From Acanthacorydalis orientalis (taxonomy: Eukaryota; Arthropoda; Insecta; Megaloptera; Corydalidae): a stretch of 64,000 nt of DNA. This document shows positions 1 through 11,723 of this stretch, one piece after another. Location: assembly GCA_034766995.1 (NCBI GenBank), contig CM068313.1, positions 11,630,012 through 11,694,011 on the forward strand, read 5' to 3'. A program made the position numbers and the translations under genes. Position 1 is the first letter of the stretch; the number at the start of each line of letters is the position of its first letter. The notes below the pieces were generated by a model, which worked only from the letters and a program-made list of their open reading frames with translations, made no database searches and was not told the DNA's origin.

Positions 1-209
1 GTCAATGTTTATCAAATAATATTGTGAAAATATAAAATTAATTAAAATTTCAAACAATAGTTTTCTTAATGAGAAAGATTTTGTACTCAAACTTGAATTT
101 ATTGATTAGCAACATTCTATATTCCATCATAAGTCTTTAATTGAAACAAAAATATTCGTCTTTATTGAAGAAATTGTTCATATCACAATTTTATTTTTTT
201 GTAAAAATA

Positions 210-711
210 CTGGATGTAAAAATTAATTCTGTTTCTAATTGAATCAATTATAACTCTGTTTTAAATCAAAATATTTTTTCATCGTTTTAGAATTTTGAAG
301 AACCAACCTTAACATTTAAAAACACTATATATCTTGGTCAAGTGGTTTACATAACCTCATAAAACAATAATGAGCACAATGGCGTCTAGAAAGACACTAT
401 ATTAGACATTGCAAACTTTTCGCATTCCAGTTGAAAAAAATACTACCGGAACCACAGGAATGATTTGTTCCGCTTTAAGGGAAGGTGTTGCGATGCATAA
501 AACATGCAAAAAAATGCTTAAGTAATGGAACAAATCTTAAAATGTATTAAGACGTTATAGACTATTATATTTTTTCCAACACGGTATTCGTTAGTTACCA
601 GACAGATGTGGCAGTCATATACATTAATCGGGAATATTTTGAGGATTAAAATGTATTACATTTTTCCGAAAACATACATTAACTAAAAATAAAGGCACTG
701 AATTAATTTGT

Positions 712-719
<8 letters not shown>
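210..719 (+). mobile_element. Mariner family B deletion derivative, copy 1
   Basis: A 510-bp nonautonomous mariner. The left end resembles TTAGGTGTACG followed by AATTAATTC, and the right end is its inverted copy, with TA dinucleotides outside both ends. The interior keeps a decayed start of a mariner transposase (a relic of the helix-turn-helix segment reading roughly IRHC..F.FQL near 400-440), then jumps to the 3' tail GGAATATTTTGAGGATT. The catalytic core is missing. Copies at 5700 and 8842 carry the same deletion. The right end runs straight into a CA/TA microsatellite. Confidence 0.75.

Positions 720-775
<56 letters not shown>
710..775. repeat. (CA)n(TA)n(TG)n microsatellite
   Basis: Compound dinucleotide array abutting the right end of the mariner family B copy. 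It is self-complementary, so reading frames through it give only YIYI-type translations. Confidence 0.95.
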
Positions 776-951
776 ACGTAAATTTCAGTGTAATAAGTAT
801 ATACATGATAATAACAATTAAAAAATTATTAATAATATGATACGATAAGAAAAACTACTTAGTTTTTCTTGAAAACTCTATTAATCATTGAGTTACTACT
901 GAATGATTAATAGACGAGTAAAAAAATAAAAACTTTACTGTTTTATGCATA

Positions 952-1026
952 TTTTTTTAGAGATTGTGGGGTAAAAAATAATTAATTTCTAAATATAAAT
1001 GTGCTATAGTCAGAACTGTATTGTGA
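952..1026 (+). repeat. PAL palindromic repeat, right-end fragment
   Basis: Matches the outer part of the PAL right arm: a GTGGGGTAAAAAATAATT block, then CAGAACTGTATTGTG. The centre and the left arm are absent. Confidence 0.6.
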
Positions 1027-1179
1027 AAAGTTAAATTTCGAAAATAATAATGAAATATTTATAATTAATTTCTTATTATTTAATTTTTAAAAAAAAATAA
1101 AATAGAAAATTTTAAATTTACATTTGTGTACGAACTTAATAGTATTGCATATATATATATAAAACTATTTTGGTGTTCC

Positions 1180-1640
1180 GAGCTCTGATAGAGAGTTAGC
1201 GTACTGCAGTATTCATACACATTCAGCTTGTATAATCGCATTGAAACCGAGTGGTACGGCAAGCGGGGCCAACAGAGGGCACAAGTGCACACACATACAC
1301 AAACATAGGTACGTACATGCATACTGTTGCACGCACTCACACAAATAAAGGGGGACCGCGCCCGAGACGACCACTCCCAGCGACCTCGATTGCTGCTGGT
1401 CGCGAGCAAACGTGATCACGGGCGCGCGCGAGTTCTCTACATCTCTGCTCCTGCCATTCTTATATATACACACACATACATGCATTATATATATATATAT
1501 ATGTATATATATAAATAAATATATATATATATATATATATATCGCTCTCTATTTCTTCTCAACACAGAACAGTTCTTCGCCACGGGCGCTCCGTGTGCGT
1601 GCGCGCCTCCTCTTTATTTTGATGATCCAGATTCTTGCAA
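1180..1640. promoter_or_regulatory. CpG-rich patch, possible promoter or 5' exon
   Basis: Contains GGGCGCGCGCGAG, GACCGCGCCCGAG and GTGCGTGCGCGCC blocks in an otherwise very AT-rich neighbourhood, interrupted by CA/TA microsatellites at 1461-1542. Open frames occur on both strands, but none resembles a known protein and the frames run into microsatellite. The composition suits a promoter, untranslated exon or enhancer; the strand is unknown. Confidence 0.25.
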
Positions 1641-1680
1641 CTGGTGGCCAGTGGTCAGAGTATGCATATATGTACATACA

Positions 1681-1705
1681 TATATTTGTTTACACATACA
1701 TACAG

Positions 1706-1751
<46 letters not shown>

Positions 1752-1768
1752 CATACATATATATTCAT
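1681..1768. repeat. (TA)n/(CATA)n microsatellite
   Basis: Pure TA from about 1708 to 1745, with CATA-type variants on both sides. Confidence 0.95.
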
Positions 1769-1789
1769 AAATTAATTATCAATATCCGT

Positions 1790-2565
1790 ACTTCGGCCAA
1801 ATTCCTTGCGTCGAGTTTAAAATAACGATTTACAAGATCCGGATAATTAGTTGTAAGAGTGAAATTACGAATGGCCATAAAACGAAGTAATTGAATACTT
1901 CCGTCAAAAATAAATTACTTATCTGCAACTGTTCACATAGTTTTTTTTAATCCGTAAAAATGTTGACGGAATTTTATAATCGGAATGCTAAATCTGCAAC
2001 TGTATATTTTATTTGCATTTCATGGATTTTGTTTGTTTACTTTCGTTGACATTGGCTATGAAAATTGAAATAAAATTATTTTGTTGGATGTATCGTAGAC
2101 TGAAAATGTTGACTAGTTTGCTTGTTGAGAAATGTTTTGAATGGGACGTTGTTATAGTTTCAAAAATTTTTAATCGGATTATATGTATATAATACTTTGG
2201 TGTATGATTTGTAAATAAATTATTTAAATTTTATTAACTTCATAAAATGATTACTGTGTAATATAATACTTTTGAAGAGTCAAATAGTTAATAAATATTA
2301 TTTCTCAATCAGTTACTAATAAATAACAAAATTATAAATCATCTAATAATTATATGAATGTGCTTCGTTATTTTATGAGATAAGAAATGATCATAATTAC
2401 AATATGAACAAAATAACATATACTAAATTAAATATTAAATAAATCTATCATTTTGATTGTTTCCATTGATCAATTAAATAATAATTTTTCAATTTTATGT
2501 AATACATGTTTTACAAATGACATGTACATGGAAAGAACACTAAAAATGACAGATAATAGATTATA
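1790..2565. other. AT-rich non-coding stretch
   Basis: No open frame of coding character, no transposon end and no RNA gene recognised. Probably intronic or intergenic. Confidence 0.5.
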
Positions 2566-2569
2566 GGAC

Positions 2570-3162
2570 AGATGGTTGTAAATGTACTTCCGTTGTTGTC
2601 TTTCTGGTTCAATTTTCTGTTAAATTTTATTTTCGACTAAATTTCTTTCGCTCAAATTGTTCGGAACCCAAACATCATATCTGAGAATCATACCAATTTG
2701 ATGCAAATGGTTCTCATCGCTGGATTTCGATATTTCTAACATTTCATCACTCTCGTGTGATATAACATGGCTTATTTTCAATTAGACAAGAGATTTGATC
2801 GTTATCAATCTGGATAGGTCTTCCAGAACGTTTATTATTGGTAAAACTAAAATCTCCATCGCGAAACTTTTTAAACCATTTTGCATCAATCTTTTATTCA
2901 CAGCACCATCATCATCATGCACATCAAAAATCGTTTACCGTATTTTTACCTTTTCGGAAGTAAAAAAGAACAATTGCATGAAAATACATCTTCTCGTTGC
3001 TCATCTTTAAATCAAAAGAAATCCTAATAACTGATTTTAATGATTTTTGTTTAAAATACAAGTCTCAGCTTTTAGACTGTACATGCGTTTTATAGGTTAT
3101 GATTGTCTTACTTCAACAGTAGAAACGATTTCTTACGAAAAAATTGACATTACTTATTGGCC

Positions 3163-3165
<3 letters not shown>
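2570..3165 (-). pseudogene. Decayed mariner transposase N-terminal region
   Basis: Read on the minus strand, pieces in shifting frames match the N-terminal half of a mariner transposase: GAVNKRLMQNGLKSFA (equivalent to the EGAVNKRTAQKWFKKF helix), then a relic of the linker, and a piece close to RYDVWVPNNLSE, the usual VWVPHELSE. Stops and frameshifts are many and the catalytic DD34D domain is absent. The 3169-3213 (TA)n array follows on the upstream side. Which mariner subfamily it belongs to is unclear. Confidence 0.55.

Positions 3166-3168
<3 letters not shown>

Positions 3169-3213
<45 letters not shown>
3169..3213. repeat. (TA)n microsatellite
   Basis: About 22 TA units. Confidence 0.95.
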
Positions 3214-3215
<2 letters not shown>

Positions 3216-4785
3216 GTGACAAACATTTTTTAAATTAAAAAATATAAATTAATACACTAGAGACAATTGTACGTTACTAATTAAATTCACTATATATGAA
3301 TAAATTAATAATTATTACAAAGAAAGGTGACAATGAGATATTGTAATAATTATTCATGTTAATTTTAGTTAAATAAAATATTTAGTACAAGGGTTTGTGT
3401 GTAAATAAGAATGCAAATATGCGACCTTTTTTATATTTCCTCCCTCTTTTATGTATGTAATTGGTAAAAACGTTAATGTCATAATTCTTTCTGTTTATTT
3501 ATTACCGATCGAACATGAATCCGCAGTTAATGTCTGCCAATAAATCTTCGCTCCATAATAGTAATTTCCGATTATCTGAGATGAGAATCTCCACTGAGGT
3601 CGAATGAATCAAAACTTACATTAATTACGAGACATCAAATCGGAATTTAATAGATTCTATAAAATGTTCATCTACAAATAACACTTGAGTGAAGTCAAAT
3701 GCATATCTGTTAATTTATCGTCGTCGACAGGTTGTAAATACATCGTCTGCTTGTTTAGAATACGATTGAAAAACGTTCGATACGAAATAAAGAAACGCCG
3801 GCGAAGATTTATACGGACTGAATACGATACGGGACCGAAACAAGCAGATAAATAATCCGTACGAAGAAGGAGTTTTACATTGAAACGGTCCCATATCTCA
3901 TTTCCAACATTAATTTACATATTTAAAGTGTCACACGGATTCGAAAAAAAGTATTGACTTATGGTCGAGTTATCGTTGTACTGCAAATATGAACGCAATA
4001 AAAAAAATTTACATTGAGTAAATGAATTGCACGCTTGTCATTAATACACCGGCTGTTCGCTATAAATGTATGTGTAATTCTTTCCATACGGAATTATATT
4101 ACGTTGTAATTTATTCCAGTTGATTTATTGTTAACCTAATTCGATGTAAGTGCTGAGTGAACTTGTTTCAGTTTCAATAAAAAAAAGACTAGATATGTTC
4201 GTTTACGTAGATTTATATTTTGTTTGTTTTTTAAACAATCAAGTAAACGATATTTGAGCAATAAGAAATCTTATTCTTCATACAGTATTTTAATTAGGGT
4301 CATTTTTCTACAAAATCTCTCCTAACTATTACACAACGTTTAAGAAGCTTCTTCTGGATTCTGTCTTAGAAGAAACATTTTTGATAAACGCAAGAGTGGC
4401 TGCGTAAGAAAATAAAAAGATTCTACGAGGACAGAATCTAGAATTTTTTAAATATTGTACTGAATGCATAGATTTTAGAGGACTTGTGTAGAAAAATAAT
4501 TTTAATAAATATCCTGCATTTACAATAAAAAAAATGTTAAATTTGTTTTCCTTTTTGACTTGTCTTTATATATTGACAAGTATTATTTTTTCTATAGAAG
4601 CTTAATGTCAATGTTTCATAATATCACATTATTCATTATTCAAAAATGATGTCAGGTGATTTACTAGACTTTATTATCTGTACTATCCTCATTTTATTCT
4701 TCGAATCTTCAATTCTTCATTAAAATATTAAAAACTAACAGGTTAAAATATATTTCTGAAATGTACTTTTCAAATTAATACTTTT
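3214..4785. other. Unique non-coding DNA
   Basis: No gene recognised. The part from 3480 to 3900 has more balanced composition and many CpGs (CCGGCGAAG, GTTCGATACG, GGGACCGAAA) and shows no transposon similarity, so it may be a conserved non-coding element. From 4280 to 4500 there are loosely inverted segments around TTTTTCTAC and GTAGAAAAA, possibly an old transposon. Confidence 0.4.
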
Positions 4786-4787
4786 TT

Positions 4788-4965
4788 ACCTCGCATACTA
4801 CAAAATTTTTTTTAGTCGAAAATGTTCAACAAATCATTACTGATTGTTGCTTATGTGTATTTTGATAGCGATGTCATTATCTTCAAGTATAGAAAAATAT
4901 AGATTTTTATACTTTGGGGCACTGAAGATGATACCATCACTATCGAAATACTCTTAACCTATTAA
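4788..4965 (+). repeat. PAL palindromic repeat, left arm plus centre
   Basis: Shows the left-arm words AAAATGTTCAACAAATCATT, GATTGTTGCTTATG and GATAGCGATGTCATTATCTTC, then the inverted centre GGCACTGAAGATGATACC..ATCGAAAT. The right arm stops early. Confidence 0.7.
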
Positions 4966-5156
4966 ACGCCGCTACACAAAATCGTAGGAATTTTCAAAAA
5001 TAAAATACTTAACATGGTTTGGTTCTAGGTCCTTTCTAATTAATTAGGCGTTAGAAAAAAAAAACATTTAAAATTTTGATTTTCCACAGTGAGACGTTCT
5101 GCGTCTAATGTTAACATTAATTTAATGTCAACAGCGGCGATTAATGTTAGCATTAT

Positions 5157-5159
<3 letters not shown>

Positions 5160-5191
<32 letters not shown>
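5160..5191. repeat. (TA)n microsatellite
   Basis: About 16 TA units. A second array of about 11 units lies at 5309-5331. Confidence 0.95.
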
Positions 5192-5193
<2 letters not shown>

Positions 5194-5699
5194 CAAAAGT
5201 GAATAAAACCTAGTCTGTTTTAAATTTTAAATTCATTTATCTTATTAAAATGCGAATCAAATGCCGTTATGATTGCTAAATCACTTCGGATGGAGAAAAA
5301 CGTTACATTATATATATATATATATATATATGGCCTGACTCTTTCCTAGACTAAATCTATTCCGATTTTTTCTCACTTTCACAAAAATTGAAAAAAATAA
5401 TAATGTAGTTCTATTGCTATTGAATAAGTGTTTGCTGTTGTATAAAAAAAATTAAAAAAAACTATTTTTAGCAGAGAAAAAAAATTCCAAAATTAATGTT
5501 GCGTATACACGACAGTAGCGCTTAATGGTTGAGCAACAATCAATGATTTATTGAAAATTTTTTTTGTGGTTTGTGGAATCAAAAACAAACAATTTATGGA
5601 AACTTTGACCGGTTATTAAGAATTTTAGAATTGAAAAGTCATTCCTTTCTAATCTAACAATTAACAGAAATATACAATATATGAATGAGAAAGTAAATA

Positions 5700-5811
5700 T
5701 TAGTGAAAAATTAATTCGGTACCTGTACATTGAATCAATCAAAGTTCTGTTTTAAATTAAAATATTTACTCGTCGTTTAAGGATTTTGAAATGTCAACCT
5801 TAACATTTTAA

Positions 5812-5874
<63 letters not shown>

Positions 5875-6221
5875 CCAAGCAGTTGGCAAAACCTCACAAA
5901 TCAGTAATAAACGCGATGGCATCCGAAAAGCAGGATATTAGACATTGCATATTTTTCGTATTCCAGTTGAAAAAAATGTTACCAAAGTCGATGATTTGTT
6001 CATCTTTGAGGAAGGTGTTGTGACGCATAAAGCATGAAAAAAAAATGACAAAACAGTGGAAGAGATACGAAAATGTATTAGGACTTCAACGACTCAGCAC
6101 TGACCCGACAGATAAAGCAGTTTTACATAATGATGAGAAATATTTTGAGAACTGAAATATATTCGATTTTTCTATACATTAATTTTCTATAAAAAAAAGC
6201 TCCGAATTAATTTGAACCTAA
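5700..6221 (+). mobile_element. Mariner family B deletion derivative, copy 2
   Basis: A 522-bp element with inverted ends (TTAGTGAAAAATTAATTCGG on the left, GAATTAATTTGAACCTAA on the right) and exact TA duplications at 5698-5699 and 6222-6223. It holds a relic of the transposase start (near 5940-5975, DIRHCIFFVFQL in one frame) joined to the 3' tail, the same internal deletion as copies 210-719 and 8842-9271. A (TA)n array at 5815-5871 has grown inside it. Confidence 0.8.
5815..5871. repeat. (TA)n array inside a mariner copy
   Basis: Sister copies have only the short word CACTATATATCTTGG at this place; here it has expanded to about 28 TA units. Confidence 0.9.
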
Positions 6222-7510
6222 TAATTACTGATGATCGTACATTCGCGGATGTCTTAATGAATATTTTAATTGGTATTAAATATAGAACACGAGTAATGTA
6301 TAAAGAAAGAATATTCGGAATTATTTATGTACACACACACAGATTATTTATTTGATCAGACCGACATCCTTAACACAATATATAATCATAGTTTATACGT
6401 AGGTCGCGCATAAATTACGAAACAGAAATCATAAAAAAACAACAGATATTTATTTATTTATATGGTCAAGTACCTGAGCCACCTGTTTAACACTTATACA
6501 AAAATGACCGCAATGCCTAAACACAGACTCCAACACTACTGTGCGGCAATTACACTGCCGCAAATAGCGGAACAATGAATAACTGAGGTCGTACATACAT
6601 ACACACACACACATATATATACATATATATATATATAATGAGTACATTGTATGTATTCGTACAAGAAGACATCATTTTCGCACACATTTGCATACGGTGT
6701 AAGAAGAAATGTTCCGTCTCATACAAATCAACGATTCAGATACGTTAATTGTAGTGAATGTACGGAGAGCTCAACGGGCACGTTGAGATTTACAAGATTC
6801 CTCGTTGATGAAACGTTAAGATACATTTTTTTTTTCTGTTTGAAAAGACAAATCGTCTTATGCAAATAGTCATGTTTTATACTTGTTAAATTAGTGGACA
6901 TTGAGATGGAAGATAGAATAGTTTATATTGTGTTTTAGTTTTGTTTTCAAAGCGGATTTAATTTATAGTATAATATGTATGTTCTTGTGTATTTATTTGT
7001 AAATAAGTACAGTTCATTATTTATTATTAATCTAATAATAAATTATTTATTAATAAAATATCTTTAGCTTATTTACCGTGAAGTGCTGGAAATGCTTGCC
7101 GGATTGAAACAGTATTTAATTGTATTTATAATTGTATTTTCTATATAATTACTTTTTAGTATTTTAATTACGGTTATAATTTGTTTATTTATTTTTATGC
7201 TCTGGATTAATAACTAATTAGTATTATTTTCAAAAGCATGTAATCGTATATTTCTTTAAGACTGAAGCTTAAAAGAAATGTAATTTATTCTAAGATCATA
7301 TTTAGTCGGTTCTTTTTTTTAAAAAAAATTGATTTAAAAATTACACTTATCGCCAAAAGTTAATTTTTGAATGATTATCATTTGAAACACTGTCCATCTG
7401 TAATAATACACTTATTATAAGGATTATAATATTTTTCAATTACTATTGCTACATTTTCAGGGATAACGTTTAGAAAGTGAATACCTTTTTGAATATTTTC
7501 AATGTTTTTA
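6222..7510. other. Non-coding DNA between repeats
   Basis: No gene recognised. A short open frame at 6651-6869 on the plus strand has a protein-like mix of residues (MYSYKKTSFSHTFAYG start) but no family match and no splice evidence. A small CA/TA microsatellite lies near 6600-6640. Confidence 0.4.
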
Positions 7511-7514
7511 GTAA

Positions 7515-7655
7515 AGAATGTTTCACTTAACTCACAAATTACAAAAGTCTTTTTATCAAAAATGTACAATACTTACTTATTGATCATTTTTGATTGTTGC
7601 TGATATGCATTTCGATAACGATGCAATTATTTTTAAAGCGCTACGTTACAAACAA
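7515..7655 (+). repeat. PAL repeat, left arm only
   Basis: Contains CTCACAAATTACAAAAGTC, TTGATCATTTTTGATTGTTG and a GATAACGATGCAATTATTTT equivalent of the near-centre block, then stops at about the centre. The right arm is absent. Confidence 0.65.
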
Positions 7656-7734
7656 TTATTTAATTTTCATTATTATTTATAGATATTTTTCATGTTTTGA
7701 GTTTGCTTGTACGAGTAAATTACATCAGATTACA

Positions 7735-7850
7735 AATTCTCTTTTTCATAAATGATTTTTTTTATTTCCTTGCAAATAATAAAAATTCTTTTTATCAAAA
7801 ATACACAATAATTGATTATTGATAAATTTAATTGTTGACTATACGCAATT
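7735..7850 (+). repeat. PAL repeat, second left-arm fragment
   Basis: Repeats the left-arm order (CATAAATGATTTTTTT, TTATCAAAAATACACAATAA, TAATTGTTGACTATACG) directly after the previous half copy, in the same orientation. Confidence 0.5.
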
Positions 7851-8193
7851 AAAGAACACTTATGTATCATGAAACATCTAATTTTTCTGTACTTTCACGC
7901 TTCAATGATTTTTCAATATAAAAATTATTGATTGCTATAACGAATTTATCAATGATATCATGAAAAAAATTCTGAAAAGACAAATAAATGGTAATTTGAT
8001 AATACAAAATTTGAAAAGCATGGTGGATGAGGTCTTAACTGTTGTGTGAGCAAGCATTGTTAGGGTGAAAAATTAACCTTGTTTTTTTGTACATATAAAA
8101 ATATTTTCTTGTATTCTAATGCTCTAAAAATGCTAAAAATTTCCATCGAAACGCGCGTAAATAACAATCAAAAATGATTAAAAATGAAAAATA

Positions 8194-8720
8194 TTAGGTG
8201 TGCAAATTAATTCAATCCCTTTCTTAAAAAAAATGAATGTTAATTTATGAAAAAATGGAATACATTTCAATCTTAAAAATATCCCCCATTATTTTTTAAA
8301 ACATTGTTCCATCTGCTAAGTACCTGCCGAATCTCTTGTCCAAAAAAAAGATGGCGGCGTTGAATCTATGAAGTCGTCAATGGATTTTTGGACCTTTTCT
8401 ATTCTTTTAAAATGAGTATCAGTCAAGGGATGTTGGAGCGACCGGAACAGGGACGAGGTTAGGTTTGATAAATACACCGCATGAGGGTTAACTTCCTAGC
8501 CTAACGAACAAATAATGTCTTTGGTCTTTTTTGCAACATACGGCTAAGCGTTGTACTATAAAATGGTTTGCATTGTTCCCTTGCCAGTGAATTTTCTTTT
8601 TAATTCATCACTCAAACGGATAAGATGTTGTTGGTAACGCTCTGACTATAGAGTCTGACTAAATTCGATCATCTCATAATACACAACTTTAATGAAGCTT
8701 CTAAATGTAACAGAATAATC
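8194..8720 (-). pseudogene. Mariner family B transposase, C-terminal half
   Basis: Starts at the family B end TTAGGTGTGCAAATTAATTC with TA outside (8192-8193). Reading the minus strand, shifted frames give the second half of a mariner transposase: VYYE.IEFSQTL, RYQQHLIRLSDELK, a damaged HDNARPH (YNA.PYVAKK), a block aligned with the third catalytic aspartate region, then SLFRSLQHPLTDTHFKRIE and VQKSIDDFIDST. It is this family's most complete C-terminal sequence here. Frameshifts and stops make it inactive. Confidence 0.75.
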
Positions 8721-8841
8721 ATAGAATTTACAATTATAAAATGTTAAATAAATTTATTAAAATTATACCTCCTTCACATTTTAGTACTAATGATTTTTGA
8801 TCAGAAAAAATGTAAGTGAAAAATTTATTTATGAAAGAAAA

Positions 8842-9271
8842 TGTCGTGATTTTGAAACGCCAAACTTAACATTTAAAAACATCATATATCTTGGCTAAGC
8901 AGTTAGCATAACCTCATAAAACAGAAATGAATCCGATGTCATTTGAAAAGCAGTGCATTGAATATTTTTCGCATTCCAGTTGAAACAAATGTTGCTAAAG
9001 CCGCAGGAATTATGTTTTAAGCATTGAAGGAAGGTGTTGATGCATAAAATATGAAAAAAATGGTTAATAGTGGGAGAGGTCCAAAAATCCATTATGACAA
9101 TCGAAACAGTCAGCATCTTTCTTTTGATAAGGGATTCATCAATGACCTGACAGATGGAATAAAGTTATATAAAATAATGAAGGATATTTTGAGGATTGAA
9201 CTGTATTTCATTTTTCCATAAGTATTCATTTTCTATAAAAAAAAACACACCGAATTAATTTGTGCGCTTCA
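8842..9271 (+). mobile_element. Mariner family B deletion derivative, copy 3
   Basis: Lacks the outermost left end but has the right end, with TA following. The transposase-start relic (SFEKQCIEYFSHSS-like frames) joins directly to GGTCCAAAAATCCATTATGAC, which corresponds to the VQKSID part of the C-terminal half seen at 8194-8720. This shows the exact nature of the shared internal deletion. Confidence 0.75.
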
Positions 9272-9309
9272 TAATTGAATACAAATCTGAGATTTTTATA
9301 ACCTTTTCA

Positions 9310-9447
9310 CTTTGATGATTATGGATTTGTTATCGAAATAGTCGCAAGCAACAGTTAAAGATGATGTATAATTAACTATTTAGCCTTTTTTGGTCAGATT
9401 TTTTTGTGGTTTGTGGAGCGGTGAAAAATGCATTTATAAAAAAAAAA
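9310..9447 (+). repeat. PAL repeat, right arm only
   Basis: Runs from a GATGATTATGGATTTGTTATCGAAAT near-centre block through GCAAGCAACAGTTAAAGATG to TTTGTGGTTTGTGGAGCGG. The left arm is missing. Confidence 0.65.
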
Positions 9448-9539
9448 CAATCTCCTCTCACATAATCGAATACTTTCTGTGATATTCCATTCTTCATACC
9501 AGACAGATCTGTGACTATATATGATTCACCATTACCCGA

Positions 9540-9910
9540 CATGATAACCTAACCGTGAAGTTAATATATAACCTGTGCATGACTCCAACCCATTGCAGTA
9601 CGTGCGTTACGGTCAACCGTCAGTTTTTGCGACACACACGCACGAATGTTTAGTCACGGTTATGTGTGTCCGTGCATCTTGTACGTCGTGTGTGGCTCTG
9701 TCGACATACATGAATGATACAAATTAATGGACGCGAATGCGATCACTAGCGAGTTCCGCTGAACGTATAAACGTTTCGATTATTAGACAGACAATCTATG
9801 AGCTGTATAAAGAAAAATCACCCGTTGTTAATAATAAAAATTCGCTCGCTCGGACAGAGATAACTGTCTGCATGATCCGATCGTGATTAATCGATATTCA
9901 TCTACTGTTT
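9540..9910. promoter_or_regulatory. Unique CpG-containing block
   Basis: Balanced composition with many CpGs (GTACGTGCGTTACGG, GGACGCGAATGCGATC, GATCCGATCGTG) and no transposon similarity. No long open frame. Candidate conserved non-coding or regulatory DNA; no specific site can be assigned. Confidence 0.25.
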
Positions 9911-10440
9911 ATTGTACTGTCGTGAAATTGTATGTATGAATATCACAACAGGGTTCTTTTATAATTAACCCGAATGAGTGTACAGAACATGTATTAAATT
10001 GTTAATTAATATAATTGTAATATAAATATTACATTCGATGATTCCGAATTGGGAATGTAAACAATACGTGAGAAACGCAGTGTCTTCGTCGTTCTTTCTC
10101 AGGATAAACGATTTGTATTTATATGAATTTTATGTTCTTCTTATCTAAACAATCGGTTATATCATTCCTTTTATATTTTAATGATTTATAAGAATGATTC
10201 AGGAAGTTGTTACAATGACAAATATACAAGAGATTATATTATTTAAGATTTGAACTTGGATATATTTCTCTACTGTTAAAACACCATGGAATTTTATTTA
10301 TAATTATGGTTGTTAATTCATTTTATAAACATAATACAAATAGACTGATAATTTCACTCTGAGAAGTTTAAATGAAAAATTGACAGAACAAGATCCAATA
10401 GTTTAATCAATTTAGTCCCGGTTCATTTATTCTTAAATCT
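9911..10440. other. AT-rich non-coding stretch
   Basis: Nothing recognised. Confidence 0.5.
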
Positions 10441-10451
10441 GTGCTTTAGAC

Positions 10452-11038
10452 ACAGTTCTCTTCAAACTGTGTTCCGCACAATCTCTTCAGGGGTTCCGCA
10501 GTCAAAATTCGAAAGAATTATTAAAAATTAAATATCAGCAAGAAGAATTCCTTGATTTTTGGTTACAAATTCACACATAATGTTCCGAAATCTCTAACAA
10601 AGCAGTAAAGGTCCTAATGCCTTTCGTCATAGCTTACTTATGTGAAAAATCATTTTCTACCTATGTAAGCTGCGAAAACAAAATACAGAAATAGACTGGA
10701 TACCGAATATGAAACCCGCTTACAGAAAATATCAGTAGAATCTGATTTCGATATTTTGTTTCAAAAAGTACCAGCCATATCCCAGCCATTAAACTTACAT
10801 ATGTGTGGCAATGATTAATAAATTAATAATTAATCCCGTTTAACTTTTATTAAAATAATTCAATAAAACAAAAAAATATAATGAAATAATGATTTTCTTT
10901 TCATTTTCCATGTAAATTGCACACAATATCGATATCTTTTCAATGACTTTAATATTTTTTTTCTGGGGATGGTAAAGGTTCCGCAAAAAAATTATAATCT
11001 TAAGGGTTCCGTGAGTCAACAAAGTTTGAATAGCAGTG
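10452..11038 (+). mobile_element. hAT (ZBED/Charlie-type) deletion derivative
   Basis: A 587-bp element with recognisable hAT ends: the left ACAGTTCTCTTCAAAC..GGGGTTCCGCA and the right GGGTTCCGTGAG..GTTTGAATAGCAGTG are inverted copies. The flanks CTTTAGAC (10444-10451) and TTTTGGAC (11039-11046) agree at 6 of 8 positions, as expected of an old 8-bp hAT target duplication. Inside, from about 10500 to 10800 on the plus strand, frames resemble the C-terminal dimerisation region of ZBED-type hAT transposases: AVKVLMPFVIAYLCEKSFST, then NKIQK..GYRI. Stops and frameshifts make it dead; most of the transposase is missing. Confidence 0.8.
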
Positions 11039-11720
11039 TTTTGGACGATTGAAACATTTATCTACATTTAAATAAGTGGTACGTTCAATCTAATAATACA
11101 ATCAAGGGAGGTATAAGTATTATGTATGTTCATATACTAATTATCATTGTCATCGACGAACCCTAAATATTCAGTCACTCGTCTAATGAGTTACCAGAGT
11201 TCAGAATAGTTTTTTTTTACCAGAGTTCAGAATACCGATAAAAAGAAAATGATGTTTGATATATAAATGGGAGTAAAGAGAAATTGTAAACAATATTTTC
11301 AGAAAAATGTAAAGAAAAATTTGTTTAACTGTGAATTATTACAGTCTTTGTTTAAACGAACCAAGAATGAATGTAGACTGTTTTCAAAAAACATGCTAAG
11401 AGAATGTCAGTGAATGCATATATTTTATTAAAATCTAAATTGTAATCATTTCTAATTTTTTCACATCAACTTTTTAAAAAAAGTACTATTTTCAGATTTA
11501 TAGTTGAAATAGAATAATGAAAAAAAAATCATTACAAATGTTTAAGTAATTAGGGTTTATATAAATTCTGATTATTTTATATTTTTATACGTGTGATTCT
11601 TTGACATGTTGTCCAAAAGGTCCTCATTCTTTTGTACTATGTAACAGTTTATTCTCCACTAATAGTTTTGGCACAAGTGCTGTCTTCAGATAGATTTTAA
11701 GATTTTACTGTTTTCCCACA
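11039..11720. other. Non-coding stretch
   Basis: No gene recognised. A small direct repeat of TTACCAGAGTTCAGAATA occurs at about 11191 and 11218. Confidence 0.45.
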
Positions 11721-11723
11721 CGT

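Noticed and set aside
720..775. Open frames coding long YIYIYI or IYIYI runs here and at many other (TA)n arrays
   Set aside because: They are simply translations of dinucleotide repeats; the same happens on both strands and there is no other coding signal.
10840..11022. Minus-strand open frame inside the hAT element
   Set aside because: Shadow of the AT-rich element 3' region; the recognisable transposase piece lies on the other strand.
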